This document shows positions 17,711-27,079 of a stretch of 64,000 bases of DNA, piece by piece. This DNA comes from Deefgea salmonis. GTDB lineage: Bacteria; Pseudomonadota; Gammaproteobacteria; Burkholderiales; Chitinibacteraceae. The translations under genes were made by a program, and so were the position numbers. The notes under the pieces were generated by a model. It worked only from the letters and a program-made list of their open reading frames with translations, searched no databases and had not been told where the DNA came from. Every line of letters starts with the position of its first letter. The stretch's first letter is position 1. The stretch covers positions 1 to 64,000 of the forward strand of contig NZ_JAJAWG010000008.1 of NCBI RefSeq assembly GCF_020531905.1, in the 5' to 3' direction.

Positions 17711-18979
17711 ATGAGCGTGCCGCACTTGACCACAGCCTTAACCGGGCCTCTCTTAGACCTTGAGCGAAAAATTCTCGCCGCACAACCCGAGATTGAGCAT
17801 TGGTTTCGCAATCAGTGGCAAGAGCACACGCCGCCGTTTTATGGCTCGGTTGATTTACGCAACGCCGCGTATAAATTGGCACCGGTGGATATGAATCTAT
17901 TTCCGGGTGGCTTTAATAATCTGAATCCCGATTTTCACCCGCTGGCGGTACAAGCGGCGATGACGGCGCTGGAGGGCTATTGTCCTGATGCCCGCCGCGT
18001 CTTGTTGATTCCAGAAAATCACACTCGCAATCAGTTCTACCTACAAAATGTCGCGGCGCTGAGCAAAATTCTGCGCCAAGCTGGGATGGTCGTGCGCATC
18101 GGTAGCCTGAATCCAGAAATCACCACCGCAACAACGCTAGAGTTGCCTGATGGCAGCAGCATGGTGCAAGAGCCCGTGATTCGTACTGGCAACCGCGTTG
18201 GTTTGGCCGATTTTGATCCTTGCGTGGTATTGCTCAATAACGATTTGTCAGCCGGTATTCCGAGCATTTTAGAAAATATCGAGCAAACGCTATTGCCACC
18301 GTTGCATGCGGGCTGGTCAACGCGGACCAAAACGCAGCACTTTACGGCTTATGACCGGGTGGTGAATGATTTTGCACAATTGATTGGCATCGATCCTTGG
18401 GTGGTGAATCCTTATTTTGATCATGTCGATGGCTTGGATTTTCAGTCGCGCGAAGGCGAAGCGAAGCTGGCGGCGACGGTCGATGACATGATTGCTAAAA
18501 TTAATCTTAAATATGCCGAACATGGGATTGAGCAAACACCGTTTGTCATCGTAAAAGCCAATGCCGGCACGTATGGCATGGGGATTATGAGCGTGAAATC
18601 GGGCGAAGAGCTACTCGGACTCAATCGTAAGCAGCGCAATAAAATGTCGGTGATTAAAGAAGGGATGCAAGTGCACGATGTGATCGTGCAAGAAGGCGTG
18701 CCAACGATGGAAATCGTCGATGACGGTGTTGCCGAACCGGTGGTGTATATGCTGGATCGATTTGTAATTGGCGGTTTTTATCGCGTGCATACCGGCCGTG
18801 GTGTCGACGAAAACCTCAATGCGCCGGGGATGCACTTTAAACCCTTGGCTTTCGCGACTCCGCTCACTACGCCCGATTGTGACGGTTCGCCTGATTGTGA
18901 AGTCAATCGTTTTTATGCCTACGGTGTGGTGGCTCGCTTGGCGCTGTTGGCCGCTTCGCTTGAATTGGAACAAGAGTAA
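17711..18979 (+). CDS. gshA: Glutamate-cysteine ligase, Acidithiobacillus-type GshA
   Basis: First enzyme of glutathione synthesis, joining glutamate and cysteine with ATP in the cytoplasm. The 422-aa protein belongs to the proteobacterial GshA type distinct from E. coli GshA. Visible signatures are YKLAPVDMNLFPGGFNNLN, LIPENHTRNQFYLQNV, and a C-terminal ATP-grasp-like part with VIVKANAGTYGMGIMSVKSG. The ATG is preceded by CGGAG. gshB lies two genes downstream, supporting the role. The stop overlaps the next start by one base (TAATG). Confidence 0.93.
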   Translation: MSVPHLTTALTGPLLDLERKILAAQPEIEHWFRNQWQEHTPPFYGSVDLRNAAYKLAPVDMNLFPGGFNNLNPDFHPLAVQAAMTALEGYCPDARRVLLIPENHTRNQFYLQNVAALSKILRQAGMVVRIGSLNPEITTATTLELPDGSSMVQEPVIRTGNRVGLADFDPCVVLLNNDLSAGIPSILENIEQTLLPPLHAGWSTRTKTQHFTAYDRVVNDFAQLIGIDPWVVNPYFDHVDGLDFQSREGEAKLAATVDDMIAKINLKYAEHGIEQTPFVIVKANAGTYGMGIMSVKSGEELLGLNRKQRNKMSVIKEGMQVHDVIVQEGVPTMEIVDDGVAEPVVYMLDRFVIGGFYRVHTGRGVDENLNAPGMHFKPLAFATPLTTPDCDGSPDCEVNRFYAYGVVARLALLAASLELEQE

Positions 18980-19311
18980 TGTCGGCTTTAAGCCAGGCTT
19001 GGCTGCTGTTGCTTGGTGCTGGTCTTTGTGAAATCGGTTGGCCCTTGGGGTTTAAGCTGTCACAAACCAGCCAGTACCCCAAATTAGCCATCGCCGCGTC
19101 GATAGTCTCGATTGCCGTGAGTGGTCTGTTGCTGTGGATGGCGCAAAAGCAGATTCCAATTGGTACGGCGTATGCGGTGTGGACTGGGATTGGCGCTGCG
19201 GGGACATTTTTAGTTGGCGTGGTGTGGTTTAACGATCCGCTCACCGTGATGCGTAGCGTGGGGGCGATGATGATTGTAGGTGGCGTGATTGTGATGAAAT
19301 TAGCGCACTAA
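18979..19311 (+). CDS. SMR-family small exporter (SugE/Gdx-like)
   Basis: Four-helix inner-membrane transporter of 110 aa. The essential membrane glutamate is Glu18 in GLCEIGW; the Trp after it and PIGTAYAVWTGIGAAGTF resemble SugE/Gdx, the guanidinium exporter branch, more than EmrE. Start and stop overlap gshA by one base, so it is translated with gshA and lies between the two glutathione genes. Whether it exports guanidinium or another cation is not settled by sequence; no guanidine riboswitch is visible. Confidence 0.88.
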   Translation: MSALSQAWLLLLGAGLCEIGWPLGFKLSQTSQYPKLAIAASIVSIAVSGLLLWMAQKQIPIGTAYAVWTGIGAAGTFLVGVVWFNDPLTVMRSVGAMMIVGGVIVMKLAH

Positions 19312-19348
19312 TTGACCTCGGTTTTCCAGAATCTCTCTGAGTCAACGC

Positions 19349-19380
19349 GCCATCATTGTTAATAATGATGGCGATTCTTT
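19349..19380 (+). terminator. Hairpin after the SMR gene
   Basis: Perfect 9-bp stem GCCATCATT / AATGATGGC with a six-base loop, followed by ATTCTTT. A weak to moderate intrinsic terminator between the SMR gene and gshB. Confidence 0.55.
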
Positions 19381-19441
19381 ATCTCAAGTGATGGCTTTCA
19401 ATCCGTGCAATCGCTTTGGGCTATTTAAAAAGGATTCAAAA

Positions 19442-20392
19442 ATGCGATTTTTATTTGTTGTTGATCCACTCGCTAGTTTCAAAATTTATAAAGACACGAC
19501 TTTTGTGATGATGCGCGAGGCGATTGCGCGTGGGCATGAGGTTTGGACGTGTTTGATCGATGAATTGAGCTTGAAACAAACGCTGGTGCAAGCGACGGCG
19601 CGGCGTTTAACGCTAACGCCCAACGCCGATGATTGGTATCAAGAAGCCGACGCTGAAACAATCGCCTTGCGGGATTTTTCTGGCGTATTAATGCGTAAAG
19701 ATCCGCCGTTTAATCAGCAATATTATTACGCGACGCAGCTATTTAGTTTGGCTGAAGAGCAAGGCGCCAATGTATTTAATAGCGGCCAAGCTTTGCGTGA
19801 TTTTAATGAAAAATTGGCGATTTTTAAGTTTCCGGAATTCACTACCGAAACCATGGTCAGCCAAAATCCTGCCGATATTCGCGCCTTTGTCGCAGAGCTC
19901 GGTGATGTGATTGTGAAGCCGCTCGATGGTATGGGTGGGGCGGGTATCTTCCGCTTGCGCACAGACGACGCCAACTTGGGCTCGATACTCGAGATGCTCA
20001 CCGCCAATGGCAGCCAAACCATTATGGCGCAAAATTATCTGCCAGCGATTAAAGACGGCGATAAACGCATTTTGCTAATTGATGGGGTCCCCGTCGATTG
20101 GTGCTTGGCGCGTATCCCAGCGCAGGGCGAAACGCGCGGCAATTTAGCCGCTGGCGGCACCGGTGTTGCACGACCATTAACAGCGCGTGATCGTGAAATT
20201 GCCACTCAGCTCGGCCCGCGTTTAGCCGCTCAAGGCTTGCTTTTGGTCGGCTTGGATGTGATTGGCGATCATCTCACCGAGGTGAATGTCACTAGCCCGA
20301 CGTGTTTTCAAGAAATCACCGCTCAATCGGGGATTGATGTCGCGGCCCTGTTTATTGACGCTTTAGAGCGTAAGGTGCTTGAGCAGTGCTAA
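19442..20392 (+). CDS. gshB: Glutathione synthase GshB
   Basis: Second enzyme of glutathione synthesis, adding glycine to gamma-glutamylcysteine. The 316-aa ATP-grasp protein shows [26 protein letters not shown], and the metal-binding end [12 protein letters not shown]. The start at 19442 has AAAGGATT upstream and begins [10 protein letters not shown], the normal family N-terminus; an in-frame ATG at 19388 would add 18 residues. The apbE frame starts seven bases before its end. Confidence 0.96.
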   Translation: MRFLFVVDPLASFKIYKDTTFVMMREAIARGHEVWTCLIDELSLKQTLVQATARRLTLTPNADDWYQEADAETIALRDFSGVLMRKDPPFNQQYYYATQLFSLAEEQGANVFNSGQALRDFNEKLAIFKFPEFTTETMVSQNPADIRAFVAELGDVIVKPLDGMGGAGIFRLRTDDANLGSILEMLTANGSQTIMAQNYLPAIKDGDKRILLIDGVPVDWCLARIPAQGETRGNLAAGGTGVARPLTARDREIATQLGPRLAAQGLLLVGLDVIGDHLTEVNVTSPTCFQEITAQSGIDVAALFIDALERKVLEQC

Positions 20393-21495
20393 ACGCCGCT
20401 GAGCGAGTCGCAGATGCAACAATCGCCGGCATCATGCCGCGTTTTTTGCATGCGGCGAGGCGCTTTGGGGGACGTTATGCTTGGATTGCCGCAGGTTTGT
20501 TATTGAGCGCTTGCAGCCCGCCGCAGTTGTATACCCAAGAAAGCTATGTGTTTGGTACTCGAGTACAAATTAGTATTTATGGTTTAGAGCCTGATGTGGC
20601 CGCAAAGCATGCCAATGTGGTTTTAAAAGAGCTCGATCGCTTGCATGTTAAGTTACATGCTTGGCAGCCGTCGGAAATCACCCGCTTAAACGCTGCTTTT
20701 GCTCAAGGTGAAACGGCAGTGGTGGATGTTGAATTGGCACAAATGATTCAGCAAGCTGCCAATTATGCGCGGCGCTCAGATCAATTATTCAATCCTGCCG
20801 TGGGCAATTTGGTGCAGTTATGGGGCTTTCATCAAGACCAATTTGCACCGGTAACGCCAGATCCTCGTGCATTACAGACGGCGCTGGCGGCACAACCGAG
20901 CTTAGAAAACTTAAATTGGCGTGGCGCTAGCGTAAGCAGTAGCAATCCACAGCTGGCGATTGATTTTGGTGGTTTTGCCAAAGGTTGGGCTTTAGATCAC
21001 GCGGCGAATTATTTGCGTAAAGCGCGAGTGATGAATGCTTTGGTGAATATTGGCGGCAATGTGATTGCGCTGGGCAAAAAAGGCGGCGAGCCTTGGGTCG
21101 TTGGCTTGCAGCATCCGCGCAGTCCTGAGGCGATGGCCACTTTGCCTTTATACGATGGCGAAGCGATTGGCACCACCGGTGATTATCAACGTTTTTTTGA
21201 AATCAAAGGACAGCGGTTTTCGCATGTGATTGACCCTCGAACTGGACAGCCTGCTCAAGGCATGCAAGCGGTCACGGTGCTTAGTCCAAGTCATGCCGAA
21301 GCCGGCGCGGTGTCAGATGTTGCCACCAAACCGATGTTTATCCAAGGTGTGCCATCCGCGCTGCGTTATGCGCAGCGTTTTGGTATTAAAGACGTTTTAA
21401 TGGTGAGCGCCAATGGCGATGTTTACATTACTGAGCAATTACAACAGCGACTGACGTGGTTAAAACCACCGCCCCATTTGTATCGATTGCGGTAA
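20386..21495 (+). CDS. apbE: FAD:protein FMN transferase ApbE
   Basis: Flavin transferase that attaches FMN covalently to threonine of partner proteins such as Na+-NQR or Rnf subunits; anchored in the periplasm as a lipoprotein. Motifs are [23 protein letters not shown] and [10 protein letters not shown]. The GTG start at 20386 overlaps gshB and has AAGGTG upstream, but puts the lipobox (LLSAC) at residue 43. The ATG at 20434 would give a more usual 27-residue lipoprotein leader. The actual start is therefore uncertain. No flavinylation target lies in the window. Confidence 0.93.
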   Translation: MLNAAERVADATIAGIMPRFLHAARRFGGRYAWIAAGLLLSACSPPQLYTQESYVFGTRVQISIYGLEPDVAAKHANVVLKELDRLHVKLHAWQPSEITRLNAAFAQGETAVVDVELAQMIQQAANYARRSDQLFNPAVGNLVQLWGFHQDQFAPVTPDPRALQTALAAQPSLENLNWRGASVSSSNPQLAIDFGGFAKGWALDHAANYLRKARVMNALVNIGGNVIALGKKGGEPWVVGLQHPRSPEAMATLPLYDGEAIGTTGDYQRFFEIKGQRFSHVIDPRTGQPAQGMQAVTVLSPSHAEAGAVSDVATKPMFIQGVPSALRYAQRFGIKDVLMVSANGDVYITEQLQQRLTWLKPPPHLYRLR

Positions 21496-21653
21496 ATTGT
21501 TGTAGTGATGTTGTTAGGTACTATGAACATGTCGTAAGTTTTAAAACAGCTATATTATATCTAGGTAATGTTTTGATCATCCAAGCGTTAACTGACTTTA
21601 GCTAAACAGATTTCAAAGCTCTAACAACGAGCTGTAAAAGGATCCCGTCACAC

Positions 21654-22070
21654 ATGGTAGGAATCATCATTGTCACTCATTACACCATGGGTGAAGCGCT
21701 TATTGCCTGTGCTCAGCACATTATGGGACGTGCTTTGCCGCAATTGGCTCAATTGGCCGTGAGTAAAGCGGATGATCCCGATGAAATAATGAAGCGAGCG
21801 CAAGAGCTAATCAATCAGCTGGACGATGGCTCTGGCGTCTTATTGTTGACCGATATTTATGGCGGAACACCTTCCAATATCGCCAATCGCTTAATCATTC
21901 CGGGCCGAGTCGAAGCGGTGGCAGGGGTTAATTTGCCGATGCTGGTTCGGGCGCTCACTTATGGTCATCAATCGCTAGATATTGCCGTGAGTAAAGCCAT
22001 TACCGGTGGTTTGGAAGGGGTATTGTATATGCTACCCACGGTGCCACACGATGAAAAAGGCGATCAATAA
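21654..22070 (+). CDS. PTS EIIA component, mannose/fructose family
   Basis: Phosphocarrier of 138 aa in the EIIA-Man fold. The phosphorylated histidine is His9 in IIIVTHYTMGEAL, and LLLTDIYGGTPSNIA is also typical. The next two genes encode HPr and EI, but no EIIB or EIIC is present, which suggests a regulatory rather than sugar-transporting PTS, as in many betaproteobacteria. AAAGGA lies 11 bases before the ATG. A TATATTATA box upstream (about 21551) is a candidate promoter. Confidence 0.92.
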   Translation: MVGIIIVTHYTMGEALIACAQHIMGRALPQLAQLAVSKADDPDEIMKRAQELINQLDDGSGVLLLTDIYGGTPSNIANRLIIPGRVEAVAGVNLPMLVRALTYGHQSLDIAVSKAITGGLEGVLYMLPTVPHDEKGDQ

Positions 22071-22342
22071 TGCTGCAGCAAGAAGTTGAAATTATCAATA
22101 AATTAGGCTTGCATGCGCGCGCATCGAGTAAGTTGACGCAATTAGCTAGCCAGTTTCAATGTGAAGTATGGATTACCCGCAATCAACGTCGCGTCAATGC
22201 CAAGTCAATTATGGGCGTAATGATGTTGGCAGCAGGCAAGGGCAGCAAGATTACGATTGAAACCAGTAATGCCGCTGATGAAGCTGAGGCGATGGCGGCT
22301 CTTTTAGCCTTAATTGCCGATAAGTTTGGCGAAGGTGAGTAA
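22070..22342 (+). CDS. ptsH: Phosphocarrier protein HPr
   Basis: PTS phosphocarrier of 90 aa that receives phosphate from EI on His15 (NKLGLHARAS). The regulatory serine is also present (Ser46 in AKSIMGV), so HPr kinase control is possible. The start codon overlaps the EIIA stop as TAATG, so the two are translationally coupled. Confidence 0.96.
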   Translation: MLQQEVEIINKLGLHARASSKLTQLASQFQCEVWITRNQRRVNAKSIMGVMMLAAGKGSKITIETSNAADEAEAMAALLALIADKFGEGE

Positions 22343-22359
22343 AGTCGGGCGCACAAATG

Positions 22360-22386
22360 GCCTGTGAAGGCGCTAAAGCCACAGGC
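22360..22386 (+). other. Stem-loop between ptsH and ptsI
   Basis: Inverted repeat GCCTGTG / CACAGGC without a following T-run, in a 170-base gap between ptsH and ptsI. It could be a processing or attenuation structure. No gene is seen in the gap. Confidence 0.4.
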
Positions 22387-22512
22387 AGGATCGATGGCGT
22401 AGCAATGCGGCGATAAAAATTTTGATTCACAATTGCACAGCAACGCGCCTTGTGAACTAAACCGTAAGCCACGGCGTTAAGACGGCGAAATGCTCGCCTT
22501 GGAGGGAAGTGG

Positions 22513-24240
22513 ATGAGTATTACTTTGCATGGTTTAGGCATTGGTGGCGGTATTGCCATCGGTCACGCGCATTTAATATCGCAAGCCGATATTGAAATCG
22601 TGCATTACCAATTGCCGCCCGAAGCGATTGCCGGTGAAGTATTGCGCTTTGAAGACGCAATTCGTAGTACACGCAAAGAGCTTGAAATGCTATGGGGAAG
22701 CATCCCCGAAAATGCGCCCACTGAACTGGGGGCATTTTTAAGCCTGCATATCATGCTGCTCAATGACCACACGCTATCTAAAGACCCGATTCATTTAATT
22801 CAAACTCAGCATTGCAATGCTGAGTGGGCTTTGCAGCAACAATTAGATGTATTGTTGGCGCAATTTGATGAAATCGAAGAAGAATATCTGCGCGAACGGC
22901 GCACCGACGTCATTCAAGTGACGGAGCGTATCTTTAAAACCTTGGCCGGCCATGAGCCGATTTTTCATGCGCCGCATTGCGGGGGCGACGACTGTATTTT
23001 AGTCGCGCATGATTTATCACCTACCGATATGGTGCTGTTTAAAGACAGTAATTATCGTGCTTTTATTACTGACGTTGGTGGTGTGACGTCACATACTGCA
23101 ATCTTAGCGCGTAGTTTGGATTTGCCTTCGGTATTGGCTTTGCGCCATGCGCGGGAAATGATCCGTGAGCAAGAACTCATCATCGTCGATGGGATTAATG
23201 GCGTCGTGATTATTGATCCAGACGAGCGTATTTTGGCCGAATATCGTTTGCGTCAAAACGATTGGCTGCTAAAACAAAACGCGCTGCAAGACATCCGCAC
23301 TAGCCAAGCCATTACACTGGATGGCACGCCGGTTGAGCTGTATGCCAATATTGAGTTACCTGAAGATTGTGAGCTGGCGTTAGAAAACAATGCCTTTGGC
23401 ATTGGCTTATTTCGTTCGGAATTTTTGTTTTTAAAAGAAGACGATTTACCCAGCGAAGAAGAGCAATTTATTGCGTATAAGGCCGTTGCCGAATCAATGC
23501 AGGGCAAGCCGGTGATTATTCGCACCGTCGATTTGGGTAAAGATAAAATCCCATCATGGCAATCTGAAAGCGAAGCCCCCAACCCCGCCTTGGGTTTGAC
23601 CGGGATTCGCTTATGCATGGCTGAGCCGCAAATGTTTCGCACGCAATTGCGCGCACTATTACGCGCCTCGGCCTTTGGCAAGGTGAAACTGCTGTTGCCA
23701 ATGCTATCGACGATTAATGAAGTCAAGCAAACGCGAGCCCATCTCGATGAAGTCAAAGCTGATTTGCGTCGTCAGCAACTTCGGTTTGATGAAGGCATCG
23801 AGCTCGGCGGCATGATTGAAGTGCCTGCTGCGGCGATGGCGGTTGCTACTTTTTTAAATCATCTGGATTTTGTCTCGATTGGTACCAACGATTTAATTCA
23901 ATACGCTTTGGCGGTCGATCGCAACGATGATGCCGTTAGCCATTTATACGACCCACTCAATCCTGGGGTGTTGCAGCTGCTGTATCACGTCATCAGTACC
24001 GCCAATCGCTTGGGTAAACCGGTGTCGATGTGTGGAGAAATGGCCGGCGACCCGAGTTTAAGCCGTTTGCTACTGGGTTTAGGTTTACGGCGTTTCTCGA
24101 TGTTGCCGATTCAATTGCTCAAAGTGAAGCAGCTGATTTTATCGGCAGAAATGGCGTTTATCACGCCGATTGTGGCGCAGATGCTGGCTGCAGAAGACAG
24201 CGAGCGTTTACGAGATTTATTGCAAGAGCTAAATAAATAA
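22513..24240 (+). CDS. ptsI: Phosphoenolpyruvate-protein phosphotransferase (EI)
   Basis: Starts the PTS relay by taking phosphate from PEP. The 575-aa protein has an N-terminal HPr-binding and phosphohistidine part, with active His194 in GGVTSHTAILARS, and a C-terminal PEP-binding barrel with FGIGLFRSEFLFL and the signature DFVSIGTNDLIQYALAVDR. GGAGGG lies before the ATG. It completes the EIIA-HPr-EI set, separated from ptsH by 170 bases with a stem-loop. Confidence 0.97.
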   Translation: MSITLHGLGIGGGIAIGHAHLISQADIEIVHYQLPPEAIAGEVLRFEDAIRSTRKELEMLWGSIPENAPTELGAFLSLHIMLLNDHTLSKDPIHLIQTQHCNAEWALQQQLDVLLAQFDEIEEEYLRERRTDVIQVTERIFKTLAGHEPIFHAPHCGGDDCILVAHDLSPTDMVLFKDSNYRAFITDVGGVTSHTAILARSLDLPSVLALRHAREMIREQELIIVDGINGVVIIDPDERILAEYRLRQNDWLLKQNALQDIRTSQAITLDGTPVELYANIELPEDCELALENNAFGIGLFRSEFLFLKEDDLPSEEEQFIAYKAVAESMQGKPVIIRTVDLGKDKIPSWQSESEAPNPALGLTGIRLCMAEPQMFRTQLRALLRASAFGKVKLLLPMLSTINEVKQTRAHLDEVKADLRRQQLRFDEGIELGGMIEVPAAAMAVATFLNHLDFVSIGTNDLIQYALAVDRNDDAVSHLYDPLNPGVLQLLYHVISTANRLGKPVSMCGEMAGDPSLSRLLLGLGLRRFSMLPIQLLKVKQLILSAEMAFITPIVAQMLAAEDSERLRDLLQELNK

Positions 24241-24305
24241 CGGGGTATTTGCCTGTGATTGATCTATGCAAACCCTTAGCTATTAATACCTAGGTGGTGT
24301 ATTAA

Positions 24306-25940
24306 TTGGCTAAAGTTAAATCTAGTCATGTATCGACCGATGTCGAGGCGGTACTACGTGCGGCACGTCAGCAGTATCGTTGTGATTGCCAGCAAATGCT
24401 TTCCTTGGCCGAGCAGGCGTTGCAACTCGCTTTGGCCGACGATGTTGCCAGTTTGGCGCATGCGACTTTGCTGCAAGGCCAAGCCACACTTATTTTATCC
24501 GGCGCCCAAACCGCCTTGCCCATCTTACGCAAAGCCCTCAGCCAAGCCAAAGTTATCGCGGCCAATCCGTTGGTTGCCGAAAGCTGGATTGGCATTGCCA
24601 ATGCATTACAAAGCTTGGGCCAGCATCATGCGGCTTTTTTGGCTTATCTCGATGCCTTACAAGCGGCCATGCAAGATAATTCATACATGCTCTACGCTCA
24701 AGCTTACTTAGGCATGGGTAATTTGTATGTGCAACACAGCGAGCACAGCAAAGCATTGCATTATTTAGCCTTGGCCCGTGAATGGGCCGATGCATCGGAA
24801 GATCAGGATTTACGCTGCAAAACGCGGCTACACCTAAGTGCCACCTTGCTGTCTTTACGGCAATTTCCTTTGGCTTATGCGGTATTGCAAGAGGCTCAAT
24901 CGCAGCTGATTTTGCCGTTACGGCGTGATTGGCAGGCCGAAATTTATAATTATTTGGGCTTAATTCACGTCGAACAAGGCGAGTCAGCTCAGGCGCTCGA
25001 TTGCTTGCAAATGGCGTGTCAAATTAATATTCAGGCGGGGTTTTTTTGGGGGCAAACGGTTAATTTATTGGGTTTAGGTAAATTAAGTTTTCGCCTTGAT
25101 CAGCCTGAATCGGCCTTAACTTATTTGCGGCAAGCTTTGAACTTAGCCGATGAATTTAAAGATATTCATCTGTTACAAGATATTCATTATCAGCTCTCTC
25201 TGATCTATGAAGCGCAAGGTGATGATGTGAGCGCCATGCAACATCATATTGCTTACCACGATCATTATATGCAGCTGCAAAAACTCAAAGACTCCAGTCA
25301 ATTTCGCGCCACAGATCAACGCCGCTTACAAAATGTTGAGATGAAGTTGAAATTGCTCAGCTCTGAGCTGGAAGTAAACCAGCTGAAACAGCAGCGTGAT
25401 CAGGAAGTTGGCCGCTTGCGAGCGCTAGAAAGTGCGGTGTACCACGATAGTTTGACTGGCGTTTATAACCGTCGAGCGCTGGATGAGCGTTTGCCGGACT
25501 TACTGCGTTTAACGCAAGAAGAGCAAGGCAATTTATTGGCGATCATGATTGATTTTGATCATTTCAAACAAATTAATGATCTTTTTTCTCACCATATTGG
25601 CGATATGGTATTGCGCACTGCTTGCGATGTGCTGTCTCAATTAACGCGCGAGAACGATATGCTGGCTCGCTATGGTGGTGAAGAATTTGTCTTGATTGTG
25701 CATCATATCGACACCGCCATTGCCAATAAAATTGCTGAAAGAATGCGGCAAAAAATCGAGCAATTTAATTGGTCAGAATTGCAAATCGGTTTACAAGTCT
25801 CGATTAGTTTGGGCGGTGCCGTGTGGCAATATGGTGAAAGTGCCACCGAGTTATTGGCCCGTGCTGACAAGGCGCTGTATGCCGCTAAACACAGCGGGCG
25901 CAATTGCGTGCGTTTTGCTCGGATTGGCGGCCATGCCTGA
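24306..25940 (+). CDS. TPR-repeat diguanylate cyclase (GGDEF)
   Basis: Cytoplasmic c-di-GMP synthase of 544 aa without signal peptide or membrane segments. Residues about 20-340 are TPR-like repeats, followed by a coiled coil (about 340-380) and a GGDEF domain (about 380-540). The active-site motif is GGEEF (457-461), and an inhibitory I-site RxxD is present at 448-451 (REND). DSLTGVYNRRALDERL opens the domain. The start is TTG with AGGTGG upstream. It lies 65 bases after ptsI, so the PTS may feed into its control, though this is inference. Its last eight bases overlap the next gene. Confidence 0.9.
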   Translation: MAKVKSSHVSTDVEAVLRAARQQYRCDCQQMLSLAEQALQLALADDVASLAHATLLQGQATLILSGAQTALPILRKALSQAKVIAANPLVAESWIGIANALQSLGQHHAAFLAYLDALQAAMQDNSYMLYAQAYLGMGNLYVQHSEHSKALHYLALAREWADASEDQDLRCKTRLHLSATLLSLRQFPLAYAVLQEAQSQLILPLRRDWQAEIYNYLGLIHVEQGESAQALDCLQMACQINIQAGFFWGQTVNLLGLGKLSFRLDQPESALTYLRQALNLADEFKDIHLLQDIHYQLSLIYEAQGDDVSAMQHHIAYHDHYMQLQKLKDSSQFRATDQRRLQNVEMKLKLLSSELEVNQLKQQRDQEVGRLRALESAVYHDSLTGVYNRRALDERLPDLLRLTQEEQGNLLAIMIDFDHFKQINDLFSHHIGDMVLRTACDVLSQLTRENDMLARYGGEEFVLIVHHIDTAIANKIAERMRQKIEQFNWSELQIGLQVSISLGGAVWQYGESATELLARADKALYAAKHSGRNCVRFARIGGHA

Positions 25941-27003
25941 GCTCAATCAACATCAGGCGCGCAGCAACGCCATTGCCGCGCTCGCCATTCATGATGACGT
26001 CAATGCTTTGGCGCAGGCAGAAATCATGCTTAGCGAGGCACAAGCCATGCGCATGCCTGCGGTTATTGCGCTGGCGATGCAAACCAAGGTGCGGGTTTTA
26101 CAACTGCGACCGAATAAAGCGCCTGCGATTAGCTTACAAAATGAATTAATTCGCTATTTAAAACGCGAGCAATTGCAGCAAGATTTAGCTGCGGCATATT
26201 GGCGGTTAGGGCAGATTTATTACGATAGTTTGGCGTATTACCGCGCTTTGGATGCATGGTTAAAATCACTGGAGATTGCCAGTGAACGCCAAGATATTTA
26301 TGCTGCGGCACGGGCGTATATCGGTGTAGGTAAGTTCTTCTTTGGCTTGGGAGAATATACCCGAGCTTTGCATTGTCATAGCATGGCGCAAACTATCGCC
26401 AACTCGCTCAATTTGATTCAGCTTGATACTGAAATTGGCCTAAACATTGCCGCTGATGCTTTTCGTTTGCAAGATTATGAGACGGCGTTAAATGCATTAA
26501 ATAAAGCAAGGGCGGCATTTGATGCGGGCTTGAATCGGCCTTCTTGGTTGGGTGAGGCGGATTTTTATCAAGGCATGATTTATTTTGAGCAAGCGCAGTT
26601 TAGTCTGGCGCAAGAATACTTAAGCCGAGCGTATACCATTCATCACCAGCATCATAATACTTGGGGTGAGAGCCATGTTTTATTGGCGTTGGCGCGCACC
26701 TTTATCAAGCTGGGTGAGTATGCTGATGCGGTCGCATATTTAGAAACCGCCTGCACTTTGAGCGAGCAACATCAGCAAATTTTACTGAGTATTGAAGCGT
26801 ATGAGATTTTATCCTTGCTCTATCTTGAGCAAGGAGACGCGGCCAAAGCTTTGCAGTTTCATAAGCGTTTACATGCGCTCATTCGCAGCAACCGGCATGA
26901 GCAAAACTCAGGGTTACGCTTGAGTCGAAATGCGAGTCAACGTTTGCAAGACATTGAATCACAGCTCGAACTGGCCCGACTGCAAGCGCGTGTGCTGCAT
27001 TAG
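25933..27003 (+). CDS. TPR protein, paralogue of the upstream TPR-GGDEF protein without GGDEF
   Basis: The 356-aa protein matches the layout of the N-terminal part of its upstream neighbour: helical TPR units (AYWRLGQIYYDSLAYYRALD, YIGVGKFFFGLGEYTRALH and others). It ends in the coil RLQDIESQLELARLQARVLH, which corresponds to RLQNVEMKLKLLSSELEVNQ in the neighbour, just before where a GGDEF domain would start. The ATG lies eight bases inside the upstream gene, indicating coupling. It looks like a tandem duplicate that lost its catalytic half and may now act as a partner or competitor of the cyclase. Confidence 0.75.
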   Translation: MPELNQHQARSNAIAALAIHDDVNALAQAEIMLSEAQAMRMPAVIALAMQTKVRVLQLRPNKAPAISLQNELIRYLKREQLQQDLAAAYWRLGQIYYDSLAYYRALDAWLKSLEIASERQDIYAAARAYIGVGKFFFGLGEYTRALHCHSMAQTIANSLNLIQLDTEIGLNIAADAFRLQDYETALNALNKARAAFDAGLNRPSWLGEADFYQGMIYFEQAQFSLAQEYLSRAYTIHHQHHNTWGESHVLLALARTFIKLGEYADAVAYLETACTLSEQHQQILLSIEAYEILSLLYLEQGDAAKALQFHKRLHALIRSNRHEQNSGLRLSRNASQRLQDIESQLELARLQARVLH

Positions 27004-27024
27004 GACCTTGAGCGGCAAAAAAAC

Positions 27025-27037
27025 CAAACGTCAACAG
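27025..27037 (+). repeat. Dispersed intergenic motif, copy e (half)
   Basis: CAAACGTCAACAG matches the first 13 bases of the dispersed motif; the rest differs. Its TCAACA (27031-27036) sits where a -35 box would be for the TATAAT at 27054. Confidence 0.5.
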
Positions 27038-27059
27038 CGCCGAGTTCACACGGTATAAT
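27031..27059 (+). promoter_or_regulatory. Candidate promoter of the O-methyltransferase gene
   Basis: Perfect -10 TATAAT at 27054-27059, with TCAACA 17 bases upstream as a weak -35 (four of six matches to TTGACA). It lies just before the methyltransferase start. Confidence 0.55.
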
Positions 27060-27079
27060 GACTTTCTTTGCTGTAATGA

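Noticed and set aside
17592-17882. Minus-strand frame overlapping the gshA start
   Set aside because: It overlaps the well-supported gshA N-terminus, has an Arg-rich composition without family resemblance, and has no ribosome site.
18850-18979. Guanidine riboswitch controlling the SugE/Gdx-like gene
   Set aside because: The gene overlaps gshA by one base, leaving no leader, and no guanidine aptamer is seen.
21654-24240. A complete sugar-transporting PTS
   Set aside because: Only EIIA, HPr and EI are present; no EIIB or EIIC membrane permease lies next to them.
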